NCBI RefSeq assembly: GCF_016924665.1
Contig: NZ_JAFFJT010000019.1
Coordinates: 62,001-126,000 of the forward strand
Origin: Nocardioides sp. SYSU D00038
GTDB lineage: Bacteria; Actinomycetota; Actinomycetes; Propionibacteriales; Nocardioidaceae
Direction: 5' to 3'
Length of the DNA: 64,000 bases
The notes under the pieces are model-generated. The model made no database searches. It was not told where the DNA came from and saw only the letters and a program-made list of their open reading frames with translations. The position numbers and the translations under genes were made by a program. Below, piece by piece: positions 37,507-46,615 of the stretch; the stretch's first letter is position 1; every line of letters begins with the position of its first letter.

Positions 37507-38586
37507 ATGAACATCAGGATCAAGGCTGCGGTAGCGGGACTCGCCGGGGTGCTGGCCTTGACCGCATGCGGTAGCGGCGGCGACAGCGCTTCGGACGACG
37601 ACAAGACCATCCGGCTCGTGGGCTTCGCGGTCCCGGAGGCGGCGAACAAGGCCATCGCCGAGGAGTTCGAGAAGACCGACGCCGGCGACGGCGTGAAGTT
37701 CAAGACGTCGTACGGCGCCTCGGGCGACCAGAGCCGGGCGGTGGCCGACGGCCTCGCCGCCGACTACGTGCACTTCTCCGTCGCCACCGACGTCGCCCGG
37801 CTGGTCGACGCCGGGCTGGTCGACGCCTCGTGGAACCAGGACGAGAACAAGGGCATCGTCTCGACCTCGATCGTGGTGCTGGGGGTCCGCGAGGGCAACC
37901 CGAAGAACATCCAGGGCTGGGACGACCTGGTCAAGCCCGGCGTCGGCATCGTCACCGCCAACCCGGCCTCGTCGGGTGCGGCCCGCTGGAACGCGCTGGG
38001 TGCCTGGGGCCACATCACCGAGAACGGCGGCTCCGAGGCCGAGGCCACCGAGTTCGTCGACAAGCTGTTCGCGAACGTCGTCTCGCTGACCAACTCCGGC
38101 CGCGACGCGACCACCAGCTTCCTGCAGGGCAACGGCGACGTGCTGCTCGCCTACGAGAACGAGGCGATCCTGGCCGCCCAGAACGGCGAGGGCTTCGAGT
38201 ACGTCATCCCCGAGACGACGATGCTCATCGAGAACCCGGGAGCCGTCCTCAAGGACGCCGTGCCGGTGGCCGAGGACTGGTTGGAGTTCGTGAAGAGCAA
38301 GGAGGGGCAGAAGCAGTTCGCCCTCACCGGTTTCCGTCCGGTCAACCCCGCCAACCCCGGTGTCGTCGACTTCGCGGCCGTCGGCATCGAGCCGACCGAC
38401 GTCGAGGGCGCGCCCGACCCGGAGGACCCGTTCCCGGCGGTCACCAACCTGCTCACCCTCGACGGCAACTTCGGCGGCGGCGACTGGAGCGGCGTCGCGG
38501 ACAAGCTGTTCGGCACCGGCGAGGACGGCCAGGCGCTGGGCATCGTGACCGAGGCCATCGCCAAGTCCGGCAAGGCCTCCGAGTAG
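37507..38586 (+). CDS. Sulfate ABC transporter, substrate-binding lipoprotein
   Basis: Extracytoplasmic binding protein, 359 residues. A lipoprotein signal (VLALTAC, lipid-modified C21) precedes a Sbp/CysP-type fold: TIRLVGFAVPEAANKA, TSYGASGDQSRAV, ADYVHFSVATDV and TANPASSGAARWN match sulfate/thiosulfate-binding proteins. It starts the operon sbp-cysT-cysW-cysA. The ATG with GTGGAG upstream is chosen because the signal peptide begins there. Confidence 0.92.
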   Translation: MNIRIKAAVAGLAGVLALTACGSGGDSASDDDKTIRLVGFAVPEAANKAIAEEFEKTDAGDGVKFKTSYGASGDQSRAVADGLAADYVHFSVATDVARLVDAGLVDASWNQDENKGIVSTSIVVLGVREGNPKNIQGWDDLVKPGVGIVTANPASSGAARWNALGAWGHITENGGSEAEATEFVDKLFANVVSLTNSGRDATTSFLQGNGDVLLAYENEAILAAQNGEGFEYVIPETTMLIENPGAVLKDAVPVAEDWLEFVKSKEGQKQFALTGFRPVNPANPGVVDFAAVGIEPTDVEGAPDPEDPFPAVTNLLTLDGNFGGGDWSGVADKLFGTGEDGQALGIVTEAIAKSGKASE

Positions 38587-38621
38587 GTCCCCGGACGAGA
38601 AGAGAAACACGCAAGGGTGCC

Positions 38622-39461
38622 ATGAGCGTGCAGATCGAGGAGGTGCGTCCGGCTCCGACCCGGCGCACCCCGACCCACGACCTGACCCGGACCTCCGGGA
38701 TCGGGCTGGGCGTGACCATGACCTGGTTCAGCCTGCTCGTCCTCATCCCGCTCGCCGCTGTCGTCACCACGGCAGCGGCGGGTGGGTGGGGCGGGTTCTG
38801 GCGGGCCGTGTCCAACGACCAGACCGCGGCGGCCATCCGGCTGACCGTCACCGCGGCGTTCGGCGTCACCGCGGTGAACGTCGTCATCGGGACCGTGATC
38901 GCCTGGGTGCTGGTGCGTGACCGGTTCCCGGGCAAGGGCATGCTGGAGCTGGTCATCGACATCCCGTTCGCCCTGCCGACGATCGTGGCCGGCCTGGTGC
39001 TGGCCTCGCTCTACGGCAACGACAGCCCGCTGGGCCTCAACCTCGTCAACTCCGGTTGGTCGGTCTACCTGGCCTTCCTGTTCGTGACGCTCCCGTTCGT
39101 CGTCCGCACGGTGCAGCCGGTGCTGGAGGAGCTCGACCAGGAGATCGAGGAGGCGGCCGCCTCGCTCGGCGCCAGCCGTTTCACGACGTTCCGGCGGATC
39201 ATCCTGCCGGCGCTGACCCCGGCGATCGCCGCGGGCGCCGCACTGTCGTTCGCCCGTGCCATGGGCGAGTACGGCTCGCTGGTGCTGCTCTCGGGGAACC
39301 TGCCGTTCACCTCCGAGGTGACCTCGGTGCGGATCCTCAGCGCGATCGAGAACGACAACCGCGCGACCGCAGCGGCGATCGCCACGCTGCTGCTGCTGAT
39401 CTCGCTCCTCGTGATCGTCGTCCTCGACGTGATCCAGCGGAGGGTGGCGAGTCGTGGCTGA
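38622..39461 (+). CDS. cysT: Sulfate ABC transporter permease CysT
   Basis: Inner-membrane permease, 279 residues, six helices. The EAA loop that contacts the ATPase is EEAAASLGASRFTTFRRIILP. DIPFALPTIVAGLVLASLYG is typical of CysT/CysU. It forms the channel with CysW; the genes overlap by eight bases. Confidence 0.93.
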   Translation: MSVQIEEVRPAPTRRTPTHDLTRTSGIGLGVTMTWFSLLVLIPLAAVVTTAAAGGWGGFWRAVSNDQTAAAIRLTVTAAFGVTAVNVVIGTVIAWVLVRDRFPGKGMLELVIDIPFALPTIVAGLVLASLYGNDSPLGLNLVNSGWSVYLAFLFVTLPFVVRTVQPVLEELDQEIEEAAASLGASRFTTFRRIILPALTPAIAAGAALSFARAMGEYGSLVLLSGNLPFTSEVTSVRILSAIENDNRATAAAIATLLLLISLLVIVVLDVIQRRVASRG

Positions 39462-40278
39462 GCGGCACCGCTACCCGAAGGGCCCCACGACGTACGTGCT
39501 GCGCGCGCTGGTCGTCGCCTACCTCGCGCTGCTCGTCGCGTGGCCGGTGGCCCTGGTGGTCACCAACACCTTCGAGCACGGCGACGAGGCGCTGCGCACG
39601 ATCCTCGAGGACCCCGACATGCAGGCGGCGCTGCGGCTGACCGCCGTCGCCGCGGTGGTCGCGACCGCGATCAACACCGTCTTCGGCGTGAGCGTCTCGC
39701 TGCTGCTGGTGCGCAACCAGTTCCCCGGCAAGCGCGCGCTGAGCGCCCTGCTCGACCTCCCGCTGTCGGTCTCGCCGATCGTGGTGGGCCTCGCCCTGGT
39801 GCTGGTCTACGGCGGTCGCAACGGCTGGTTCGGCCCGTCGCTGGAGGAGAGCGGCTTCCAGGTCATCTTCTCCACGCCCGGGATCATCATGGCGACGGCG
39901 TTCGTCTCGCTGCCGCTGGTGATCCGCGAGGTCGTGCCGGTGCTCCAGGAGCTCGGCACCGAGCAGGAGCAGGCCGCCCAGAGCCTCGGGGCCAGCGGCT
40001 GGCAGACGTTCTGGCGGATCACCCTGCCGAGCATCAAGTGGGCCGTGATCTACGGCGTGGTGCTCACCCTGGCCCGGTCGCTCGGCGAGTTCGGCGCCGT
40101 CAAGGTCGTCTCGGGGAACATCCTCGGCGAGACCCGCACGGCCACCCTCGCCGTCGAGGAGAAGTACCTCAACTTCGACCAGGAGGGTGCTTACGCGATC
40201 GCCTTCCTCCTCGCCAGCGTCTCCGTCCTCGCCATCCTCGTGGTCTTCGTGCTGCGCTCGCGCGAAGCCCGTCGCTGA
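39454..40278 (+). CDS. cysW: Sulfate ABC transporter permease CysW
   Basis: Second permease, 274 residues, six helices, with EAA-type loop [21 protein letters not shown] and [20 protein letters not shown] typical of CysW. The GTG start overlaps cys[16 protein letters not shown] near the end is conserved in the family. Confidence 0.93.
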   Translation: MAERHRYPKGPTTYVLRALVVAYLALLVAWPVALVVTNTFEHGDEALRTILEDPDMQAALRLTAVAAVVATAINTVFGVSVSLLLVRNQFPGKRALSALLDLPLSVSPIVVGLALVLVYGGRNGWFGPSLEESGFQVIFSTPGIIMATAFVSLPLVIREVVPVLQELGTEQEQAAQSLGASGWQTFWRITLPSIKWAVIYGVVLTLARSLGEFGAVKVVSGNILGETRTATLAVEEKYLNFDQEGAYAIAFLLASVSVLAILVVFVLRSREARR

Positions 40279-40292
40279 AAGGTCCCACCGAC

Positions 40293-41279
40293 ATGAGCAT
40301 CGACGTCTCCGGCGTCTCGAAGCGCTACGGCGACTTCGTCGCCCTCGACAACATCAACCTGACGCTGCCCACCGGGCAGCTCACCGCCCTGCTCGGCCCG
40401 AGCGGCGGCGGCAAGACCACGCTGCTGCGGATCATCGCCGGCCTCGAGACTCCCGACGGCGGCTCGGTGGTCATCGAGGGCAACGACGCCACCCGGCTGC
40501 CGGTGCAGAAGCGCAACGTGGGCTTCGTGTTCCAGCACTACGCGGCGTTCAAGCACCTCTCGGTGGCCCGCAACGTCGCCTTCGGTCTCGAGATCCGCAA
40601 GCGATCCAAGGCCGACGTGAAGGCCAAGGTCGAGGAGCTGCTCGCGCTCGTCCACCTGAGCCAGTTCGCCGACCGGCTGCCCTCGCAGCTCTCCGGCGGC
40701 CAGCGGCAGCGGATGGCGCTCGCCCGCGCGCTCGCGATCGAGCCGACCGTGCTGCTGCTCGACGAGCCGTTCGGCGCGCTCGACGCCAAGGTCCGCAAGG
40801 AACTGCGCGACTGGCTGCGGCGCCTGCACGACGAGGTGCACGTCACCACGGTCTTCGTGACCCACGACCAGGAGGAGGCCCTCGAGGTCGCCGACGAGAT
40901 CGTGGTGATCAACGAGGGCCGGGTCGAGCAGGTCGGCACCCCCGACCAGCTCTACGACCAGCCGGCGAACGACTTCGTGATGGGCTTCCTGGGCGAGGTC
41001 ACCACCGTCGGCGACGTACGGGTGCGCCCCCACGACGTCGAGGTGGCGGTGGCTCCCGGGGTGCCCGGCGCGGTCACCGGGACGGTGCGGCGGATGCTGC
41101 GGATCGGCTTCGAGGTGCGGATCTCGGTGGCCACCGAGGGCGACGCCCCCGACGTCACCGTGGTGATGACCCGCACCCACGCCCGCCAGCTCGAGCTCGC
41201 CGAGGGCACCCGGGTCTGGCTCACCCCGGCCGCGGGCGCCACCACCATGGCCGCGGCCCGGGACGCCGTCCCGGCCTGA
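40293..41279 (+). CDS. cysA: Sulfate ABC transporter ATPase CysA
   Basis: ATP-binding subunit, 328 residues. Walker A GPSGGGKT, signature LSGGQRQR, Walker [12 protein letters not shown] and switch His in [10 protein letters not shown] are intact. After about residue 240 a TOBE-like domain starts ([12 protein letters not shown]). It energises import through CysTW. A strong hairpin follows the gene, so this should be the end of the transport operon. Confidence 0.94.
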   Translation: MSIDVSGVSKRYGDFVALDNINLTLPTGQLTALLGPSGGGKTTLLRIIAGLETPDGGSVVIEGNDATRLPVQKRNVGFVFQHYAAFKHLSVARNVAFGLEIRKRSKADVKAKVEELLALVHLSQFADRLPSQLSGGQRQRMALARALAIEPTVLLLDEPFGALDAKVRKELRDWLRRLHDEVHVTTVFVTHDQEEALEVADEIVVINEGRVEQVGTPDQLYDQPANDFVMGFLGEVTTVGDVRVRPHDVEVAVAPGVPGAVTGTVRRMLRIGFEVRISVATEGDAPDVTVVMTRTHARQLELAEGTRVWLTPAAGATTMAAARDAVPA

Positions 41280-41304
41280 CGCCGTTCCGGGCCCTCGATC
41301 CGGT

Positions 41305-41341
41305 CCGTCCCGCGGTGGTCGCCGCAGCCGCCGCGGGACGG
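41305..41341 (+). terminator. Hairpin after cysA
   Basis: CCGTCCCGCGG pairs perfectly with CCGCGGGACGG over a 15-base loop, 25 bases after the cysA stop. Confidence 0.6.
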
Positions 41342-41359
41342 GCCACGGGCACGCCGCAC

Positions 41360-41372
41360 TAAGGTGCTGGCC
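41360..41372 (+). promoter_or_regulatory. Probable leaderless promoter before the 14-codon ORF and reductase
   Basis: TAAGGT, seven bases, then ATG of a mini-ORF. It is just downstream of the cysA terminator and has the same spacing as the menE, menG and hydrolase promoters. Confidence 0.45.
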
Positions 41373-41417
41373 ATGGCGTTCGCGCACCCCTCGGCGTCCC
41401 GGGTGGGCCGCGCCTGA
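41373..41417 (+). CDS. Candidate leaderless 14-residue upstream ORF
   Basis: Reads MAFAHPSASRVGRA and stops at TGATG, whose ATG is the start of the reductase gene. The stop/start overlap and the -10 box seven bases ahead suggest that ribosomes enter on this mini-ORF and re-initiate on the reductase. The peptide itself resembles nothing known. The alternative is that the reductase is translated from its own start and this ORF is chance. Confidence 0.4.
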   Translation: MAFAHPSASRVGRA

Positions 41418-42544
41418 TGGTCGACTCCTACGACGTCGCCGTGGTGGGCGGCGGGCCGGCCGGTGGCTCGGCGGCCGCGGCGGCGGCCCGGGCGGGGGCG
41501 AGCGTCGTGCTCCTCGAGCGGGCCGGGCTGCCGCGTTACAAGACCTGCGGTGGCGGCCTGATCGGGCCGACCCTCGGTGCGTTGCCGGGGGCCCCGCCGG
41601 TGCGGGCGACGGTCACCCGGGCGTCGTTCACCCTGCGGGGCGGCCGGGCGGTGGAGCGCTCGGAACCCGAACCGCTGCTGTTCACCGCTGCCCGCACCGA
41701 GCTCGACCACTGGCTGGCCCGCGAGGCGGTGGCGGCCGGCGCCGAGCTGCGCACCGGCTGCCAGGTCACCGGCGTCGACGACGGACCCGAGCACGCCGTC
41801 GTCACCACCGACGACGGCGTCCTGCACGCGCGGACGGTGGTCGCCGCCGACGGCACGTCGAGCCGGCTGGCCCGCGCGGTCGGCGTCCGGCTCTCCCGCG
41901 TGGACCTGGGCCTGGAGCTGGAGCTCGACGCCGGTCCGCTCACCGAGGCGTGGGCCGACCGCATCCACCTCGACTGGGGGCCGCTGCCCGGGTCGTACGG
42001 CTGGGTCTTCCCCAAGGGCGACTCGCTGACGGTCGGTGTGATCACCGCGAAGGGCCGGCCGGCCGAGACCCGCCGCTACCTCGCCGACCTCGTCGACCAG
42101 CAGGGCCTCGACGGGCTGCGGGTCCTCCACGACTCCGGCCACCTCACGCGGTGCCGCGCCCCCGGCTCCCCGCTCGGTCGCGGCCGCGTCGTCCTCGCCG
42201 GCGACGCGGCCGGCCTGCTGGAGCCGTGGACCCGCGAGGGCATCTCGTTCGCCGTCCGGTCGGGGATCGCCGCCGGCACCGCCGCCGCGGCCGGCGCCAC
42301 CGGCCTCCAGCAGCGGTACGCCGCCGGGGTCGCCGACCTGGTGGAGGAGATGGCCGCCGGCGAGACCTGCCTGCGCGCCTTCGAGCGCCGTCCCGCCGCC
42401 TTCCACGCCCTCATCGGCCGCACCCCCGTCGGCTGGCGCCAGTTCGTCCGCCTCACCCGTGGCGACACCACCCTCGCCCGCGCCCTGACGCACCGGTCGG
42501 TGCGGCTGGGGCTGGGGGTGCTGGGGGCGGGCTTCGCTGGTTGA
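41417..42544 (+). CDS. Geranylgeranyl-reductase-family FAD oxidoreductase (MenJ-like)
   Basis: A 375-residue flavoprotein. VVGGGPAGGSAAAAAARAG is the FAD dinucleotide motif; LPRYKTCGGGLIG is the PxxKxCGGG-like motif of geranylgeranyl reductases; VLAGDAAGLLEPWTREGI is the second FAD motif. In mycobacteria a member (MenJ) saturates one isoprene unit of menaquinone; the nearby menaquinone genes make that role plausible here, though other prenyl or phenolic substrates are possible. The last residues GFAG and the TGA stop are encoded by a repeat arm (GCTGGTTGAGG), so its end was shaped by that element. Confidence 0.75.
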   Translation: MVDSYDVAVVGGGPAGGSAAAAAARAGASVVLLERAGLPRYKTCGGGLIGPTLGALPGAPPVRATVTRASFTLRGGRAVERSEPEPLLFTAARTELDHWLAREAVAAGAELRTGCQVTGVDDGPEHAVVTTDDGVLHARTVVAADGTSSRLARAVGVRLSRVDLGLELELDAGPLTEAWADRIHLDWGPLPGSYGWVFPKGDSLTVGVITAKGRPAETRRYLADLVDQQGLDGLRVLHDSGHLTRCRAPGSPLGRGRVVLAGDAAGLLEPWTREGISFAVRSGIAAGTAAAAGATGLQQRYAAGVADLVEEMAAGETCLRAFERRPAAFHALIGRTPVGWRQFVRLTRGDTTLARALTHRSVRLGLGVLGAGFAG

Positions 42545-42693
42545 GGTGCGAGGAGCGCCAGCGACGAGCCTCGAGACCCGGTGAGACGAACGCCCTCCCG
42601 CAACCACCTGCGCCCGCATCCGTAGGGGACGGAGGACGTTCGGCCGGCGGCGGGGTTTTGAGACAGTCGCTAGCGCGACTTCCTCAACCACCG
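42536..42693. repeat. Inverted-repeat element, copy overlapping the reductase 3' end
   Basis: Plus arm CGCTGGTTGAGGTGCGAGG...GAGCCTCGAGACCCGG, then GAACGCCCTCCCG...GGAGGACGTTCG as an inner imperfect hairpin, then an inverted arm with AGTCGC-TAGC-GCGACT ending CCTCAACCACCGG. Its first TGA is the stop codon of the reductase. Confidence 0.8.
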
Positions 42694-42698
42694 GCACT

Positions 42699-43154
42699 GG
42701 CTGGTTGAGGAAGGACGAAGTCCTTCACTCGTTACCCGGTGAGACGAACGCCCTCCCTGGACCAGGGTTCGGGCCACCCCGGTGCTGACTCGGGTTGCCC
42801 GCGCGCCTAGCAGGCCGACGCTCGCCGTCAAGGATTCCCTGCGGCGCCTTCGGCGTCCTTGACTGCGAGCCTCGGTCGGCCTGCCGTACGGCGCACTGCC
42901 GGCACTCGCAAGCTCGCGCCGCCAGCATGCGCGGGCGCTTGTCCCACCGCTGGTTGAGGAAGGCGTGCAACGCCTGTCTCGAAACCCGGCGAGACGACGC
43001 CCTCCCGCAACCACCCGCGGGCGGCCCAAGTTTCGCCGAGCCGTCGTTAGTTGACGCCGGGTCGGCGATACCCCGATGCGCATTCGGGGAGACGGAGAGC
43101 GTTCGGCCGACGTGGGTTTCGAGACAGTCGCTAGCGCGACTTCCTCAACCACCA
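42699..43154. repeat. Composite repeat element, copy 3, with a different module
   Basis: Plus arm with GAAGGAC-GAA-GTCCTTC; a module of about 200 bases different from copies 1 and 2 apart from a shared GGTGCTGACTC and carrying its own inverted repeats (AAGGATTCCCTGCGGCGCC against GGCGTCCTTGACTGCG); plus arm with AGGCGT-GCA-ACGCCT; an inner part with another 32-base hairpin; then an inverted arm with AGTCGC-TAGC-GCGACT. No gene is seen in the 709 bases between the reductase and the HNH gene. Confidence 0.75.
43035..43066. repeat. 32-base imperfect hairpin, copy 1 of 2
   Basis: GCCGAGCCGTCGT and ACGCCGGGTCGGC pair over 13 positions with two mismatches (G/G and T/C) that are also kept in the second copy at 53310. 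Loop TAGTTG here, CAACTG there. Confidence 0.6.
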
Positions 43155-43253
43155 GTGGCCCAGATAACGATCGGGTCACAACCCCCGAATCCCGTTGTGG
43201 ACAACGCGAAAACAGGCCGGGGACTGTCGGTGGTCGGTGCTTGAGTAGGACAC

Positions 43254-44473
43254 ATGGGAAGGCCGCACACCACTCGCTACCGGCACCGCGTCACGCGCGC
43301 CGTCGGGGAGGCGCGTGGCGTGCTCGACGACGTCCACGACCTGCCGCTGTGGAGCATGCAGGCACCCGAAGCAGCCGAGACCCTGATCGAGCTCGCCAAG
43401 CTCAAGAGCCAGGTCGCAGCACTCGAGCTGCGCGTCGCGAGGCACGCCCAGACCCAGAAGGTCGAGGCCGCCTCCGGCGCCACGTCGACCGCGGCCTGGC
43501 TGGCGGTCGCGACCCACGCCACCCGCCGCGAGACCGCCCGGACGATGCGGCTGGCAGAACAGCTCGACACCATGCCTACCGTCGCCCAAGCCCTCGCGCG
43601 TGGTGAGCTGCTGCTGGAGCAGGCCGAGGTCATCGCCCGCGCGATCACCAAGCTCCCCGACGACATCGACCCGCAAATCCGCGACCAGGCCCAGGCCAAG
43701 CTGATCGAGCTAGCCCAGCACCACGACGCCAAGGACCTGATCGTCTTCGGCAACCGGATCCTCGACATCGTCTGCCCGGAGGTCGGTGAGGCCGCCGAGG
43801 CCAAGGCCCTCGAACGCGAGGAGCGCGCGGCCGAAGCCAAGTGCAGGCTCACGATGCTCGACGACGGCGAAGGCAGGACCCACGGTCGGTTCGTCATCCC
43901 GACCCTGCACGCCGAGGCGCTCAAGAAGGCGCTCTTCGCCCACGCGGCCCTGACCCACGAGAAGGTGACCTCGCAGTCGCTGGGCCAGGCGTTCTGCGAC
44001 TACATCCTCAAGTACCCAGCAGACGTGCTGCCTCAGCGCGGCGGCGTCAACGCCACCGTCGTCGTCACCATCCCCTGGCGGTGCTGGAAGGCCGGCTCGC
44101 GGCGTGCGAGCTCGACACCGGCACCCGGATCAGCCCCGGCGCCGCCCGCCGCCTCGCCTGCGAGGCCGGCCTCATCCCGGCCGTGCTGGACGGGCAGTCC
44201 CAGGTCCTCGACCTCGGCCGCAGCCGCCGCCTCTTCACCACCCCGCAACGCATCGCGATGGGCCTCACCCAGAAGACCTGCCGCTCCGAGGGCTGCGACC
44301 GCCCCGCCAGCACTTGCGAGGCCCACCACAAGACCCGCTGGACCGACGGCGGCAACACCGACCTCCAGGACGGTGTCCTGCTGTGCCCCAGCCACCACCA
44401 GAGAGCACACGACCCGGCGTACGAGACGACCCACCTGCCCACCGGGAAGGTCCAGTTCCACAGAAGAACGTGA
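43254..44473 (+). pseudogene. DUF222/HNH endonuclease family protein, frameshifted
   Basis: A DUF222 domain fills the first ~260 residues (start MGRPHTTRYRHRVTRAVG). At the C-run 44072-44075 one C is missing relative to the intact copy at the left edge of the window: the frame passes from VVVTIP into an Arg/Ser/Pro-rich nonsense tail, while the proper continuation LAVLEGRLAACELDTGTR with the HNH core runs in the next frame to 44473. The HNH part is otherwise well conserved (8 differences in 144 residues), so the lesion is recent, a sequencing error in a homopolymer, or a slippage site. Repeats flank the gene on both sides. Confidence 0.85.
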
Positions 44474-44658
44474 GTCGCCCAACGATGTGACCCTTTCGGA
44501 CCGCAACCGCGACGGTCGACCCCAGCGGACCCGACGGCCGCCGACGACGCGCGACGACCCACCGCAACCACCCACGACGAGCAACCACATTGATCGTCTC
44601 GCGACTGCAACCCGGCGCATGTCCGTCAGACGAAGACGTCGGAGGGTTCCCGTCTCAC

Positions 44659-44731
44659 CGGGTTTCGAGATAGGACTTCGTCCTTCCTCAACCACCGGCG
44701 CGGGGCAGCGTTCGTCGCTCCTCAACCACCA
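44659..44731 (-). repeat. Inverted-repeat arm plus partial arm
   Basis: Minus-strand arm GGTTGAGGAAGGAC-GAA-GTCC with a shortened right half (TATCTCGAAACCCGG), followed by a partial arm CTGGTGGTTGAGG whose TGA is the stop codon of the SRPBCC gene. The 248 bases between the HNH pseudogene and that gene hold nothing else. Confidence 0.65.
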
Positions 44732-45204
44732 GTGGCGGCGAGGGCCTCGGCGCGCGCCTTCAGCCCCTCCGCGTGGCGGCGGAAGCCGTCGGCGACGCGG
44801 GCGGGGCCGGCGAGGGGGACGAGGGGGCCGGTGAACTCCTCGACGGTGTCGTAGCGGGTGGGGCCGCCGGGGGACTGCGTCAGCACCTGGTGGCGTACGC
44901 CGCGCACCAGGCGCAGTCGCGCGGGCAGGCCCTCGTAGGCGTAGGACAGTCGAGCGGTGGTGACGCCGTCGACGACGGCCGGCGGCTCGAGGGCGCTGAT
45001 CCGCTCGGGCGAACGAGCGCCCCGGCCGTTGGCCCACCGCACGTGCAGCACGATCGGGTTGCCGACGGCCGGGGGAGCGGGGGTCTCGACGCGGACGACG
45101 AACGGGTTCCACTCGGCGTACGACGCGGTGTCGAGCATGACGTCCCACACCCGCTCGAGCGGGGCGTCGATGTCAATGGCCGCGCGCGGCCGGGCGGTGC
45201 TCAC
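44722..45204 (-). CDS. SRPBCC-fold protein
   Basis: A 160-residue START/Bet v1-like protein with the typical opening AAIDIDAPLERVWDVMLDTASYAEWNPF and a C-terminal amphipathic helix after about residue 130. Such proteins bind hydrophobic ligands or act in polyketide or stress metabolism; the ligand is unknown. GTG overlaps the upstream SRPBCC gene by four bases. The last codons and stop (ACT GGT GGT TGA) lie in a repeat arm. Confidence 0.75.
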   Translation of the reverse strand: MSTARPRAAIDIDAPLERVWDVMLDTASYAEWNPFVVRVETPAPPAVGNPIVLHVRWANGRGARSPERISALEPPAVVDGVTTARLSYAYEGLPARLRLVRGVRHQVLTQSPGGPTRYDTVEEFTGPLVPLAGPARVADGFRRHAEGLKARAEALAATGG

Positions 45205-45686
45205 GCCTCGAGCGCGGACTTGAGCCGGGCCAGCGTCTCGTCGATGTGGGCGGCGTTGCCCGCGTCGCGGTCGGGCACGCCGGTGGCGAGCCCGGCCGGC
45301 CCCTTGAACCAGGCGGGGCGCTGGTCCCACGTCGACTCGGTGACCCGGCAGCGGTCGGCGCCGAGCGGCTCGACGTCGTACTGCCAGCGGGCGACGGGGA
45401 TGCCGAACGACGACACCTCGAACGCGAACGTCCGGCCCGGCTCGGCGTCGGTCACCTCGCAGCGGGTCGACCAGCGACGCCAGCCGTTGCGGTTGCGGCC
45501 CTTGAACACCGCGCCCGGGGTGGCGGCGGTACCGGAGGTCCAGCGCATCGCCACCGCCTCTGCCGTCACGGTCGCCATCCGGTCGAGGTCGGTGACGAAC
45601 GCGTACGCGGTGTCGGCGCTCGCGCCGATCTCGACCGAGCCGCTGGCGGAGGGACTGGCGGAGGGGTTGGTCGCGGGTGCGCTCAT
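45201..45686 (-). CDS. SRPBCC-fold protein (second)
   Basis: A 161-residue SRPBCC protein. After a Ser/Ala-rich N-terminal 15 residues comes [33 protein letters not shown], then a beta-rich core with [21 protein letters not shown] and [24 protein letters not shown]. It is close in fold but not in sequence to its neighbour. It lies between yajQ and the other SRPBCC gene with four-base overlaps on both sides, so the three are one operon. Confidence 0.78.
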   Translation of the reverse strand: MSAPATNPSASPSASGSVEIGASADTAYAFVTDLDRMATVTAEAVAMRWTSGTAATPGAVFKGRNRNGWRRWSTRCEVTDAEPGRTFAFEVSSFGIPVARWQYDVEPLGADRCRVTESTWDQRPAWFKGPAGLATGVPDRDAGNAAHIDETLARLKSALEA

Positions 45687-46174
45687 CGGTAGTTGGTGAA
45701 CTGGACGGCGAAGTCGTAGTCCTGCTGCTTCACCAGCGCGATGACGGCCTGGAGGTCGTCACGCTTCTTCGACGACACCCGCAGCTCGTCGCCCTGGATC
45801 TGCGCCTTGACGCCCTTCGGGCCCTCGTCGCGGATCAGCTTGGAGATCTTCTTGGCGTCCTCGGACGAGATGCCCTCCTTGAGCGCGATCGAGATCTTGC
45901 TCTGCTGCCCCGACTGGCGCGGCTCGGAGGCGTCGAGGACCTTGAGGCTGACGTCGCGCTTGACCAGCTTGCCCTTGAACACGTCGAGCACCGCGCTGGC
46001 CCGGTCGTCTGCGGAGGCGGAGATCTCGATCGCCTGCTCGCCCTGCCACTCGATGGTCGCGCCGGTGCCCTTGAAGTCGAAGCGGGTCGCGATCTCGCGG
46101 GCCGTCTGACCGAGGGCGTTGTCGACCTCCTGGCGGTCGATCTTGCTCACGATGTCGAACGACGAGTCGGCCAT
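45683..46174 (-). CDS. YajQ/UPF0234 family nucleotide-binding protein
   Basis: A 163-residue protein that matches YajQ along its whole length: [27 protein letters not shown], and the C-terminal [17 protein letters not shown] with [13 protein letters not shown]. Members bind nucleotides, and some bind cyclic di-GMP as effectors. The ATG with a GGAGCA site is clear. First gene of the yajQ-SRPBCC-SRPBCC operon, divergent from tRNA-Tyr. Confidence 0.92.
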   Translation of the reverse strand: MADSSFDIVSKIDRQEVDNALGQTAREIATRFDFKGTGATIEWQGEQAIEISASADDRASAVLDVFKGKLVKRDVSLKVLDASEPRQSGQQSKISIALKEGISSEDAKKISKLIRDEGPKGVKAQIQGDELRVSSKKRDDLQAVIALVKQQDYDFAVQFTNYR

Positions 46175-46292
46175 GTCTGCTCCTTCGCGGCCGGGACGGC
46201 GGGGCCGCCCGGCGTTTTCCGTCTGGGGTTGCTGCTGCGCTATTGTTTCGCCTCGTTGTGCCCGTGCCAAACGGCCCGGTGCCCGGCACCCC

Positions 46293-46375
46293 GGCAGGTT
46301 GCCCGAGCGGCCAATGGGAGCGGACTGTAAATCCGTCGGCTTACGCCTACGCAGGTTCGAATCCTGCACCTGCCA
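46293..46375 (+). tRNA. tRNA-Tyr (anticodon GTA)
   Basis: An 83-base class II tRNA. The acceptor stem pairs GGCAGGT with ACCTGCC, the anticodon stem GCGGA/TCCGT carries loop CTGTAAA with anticodon GTA at 46327-46329, a long variable arm follows, and the T loop is GGTTCGAATCC. CCA is not encoded. A possible -10 TATTGT lies at 46241. Confidence 0.96.
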
Positions 46376-46380
46376 CGTCA

Positions 46381-46410
46381 GCGCCCCCGGTCCACCAGGT
46401 CCGGGGGCGC
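46381..46410 (+). terminator. Terminator hairpin of tRNA-Tyr
   Basis: GCGCCCCCGG and CCGGGGGCGC are perfect complements around the ten-base loop TCCACCAGGT, six bases after the tRNA. Confidence 0.75.
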
Positions 46411-46615
46411 TCTGCGTCCCGGGGGTCGAGGGCCCGGCCATGGTGACCGAGAACGTCACGTGGCGGCCGGCTTGGTGACGTCCCCGTGCCCGGCGCGACA
46501 CAACCGCGCAACGTGCGCTCCATACGTTTCCGGTGCTCGACACACATGTCTCGCTCTCGGCTCGTGCCAGTGCAGCCGCGGGCCGCGGACGACCGGACTC
46601 CTCAGGAGCCTCATC

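Noticed and set aside
37173-37703. Longer KorA starting upstream
   Set aside because: It would cross two palindromes and overlap the sulfate-binding-protein gene; family similarity begins at the GTG at 37172.
42536-44731. Insertion sequence or homing-endonuclease element around the DUF222 gene
   Set aside because: Repeats flank the gene, but no transposase, target duplication or intron boundary is visible, and the other HNH copy lacks such flanks on its visible side.
46460-46615. Earlier start for the large secreted hydrolase
   Set aside because: The extra 52 residues precede a complete signal peptide and lack a ribosome site; the GTG at 46616 has AGGAG.
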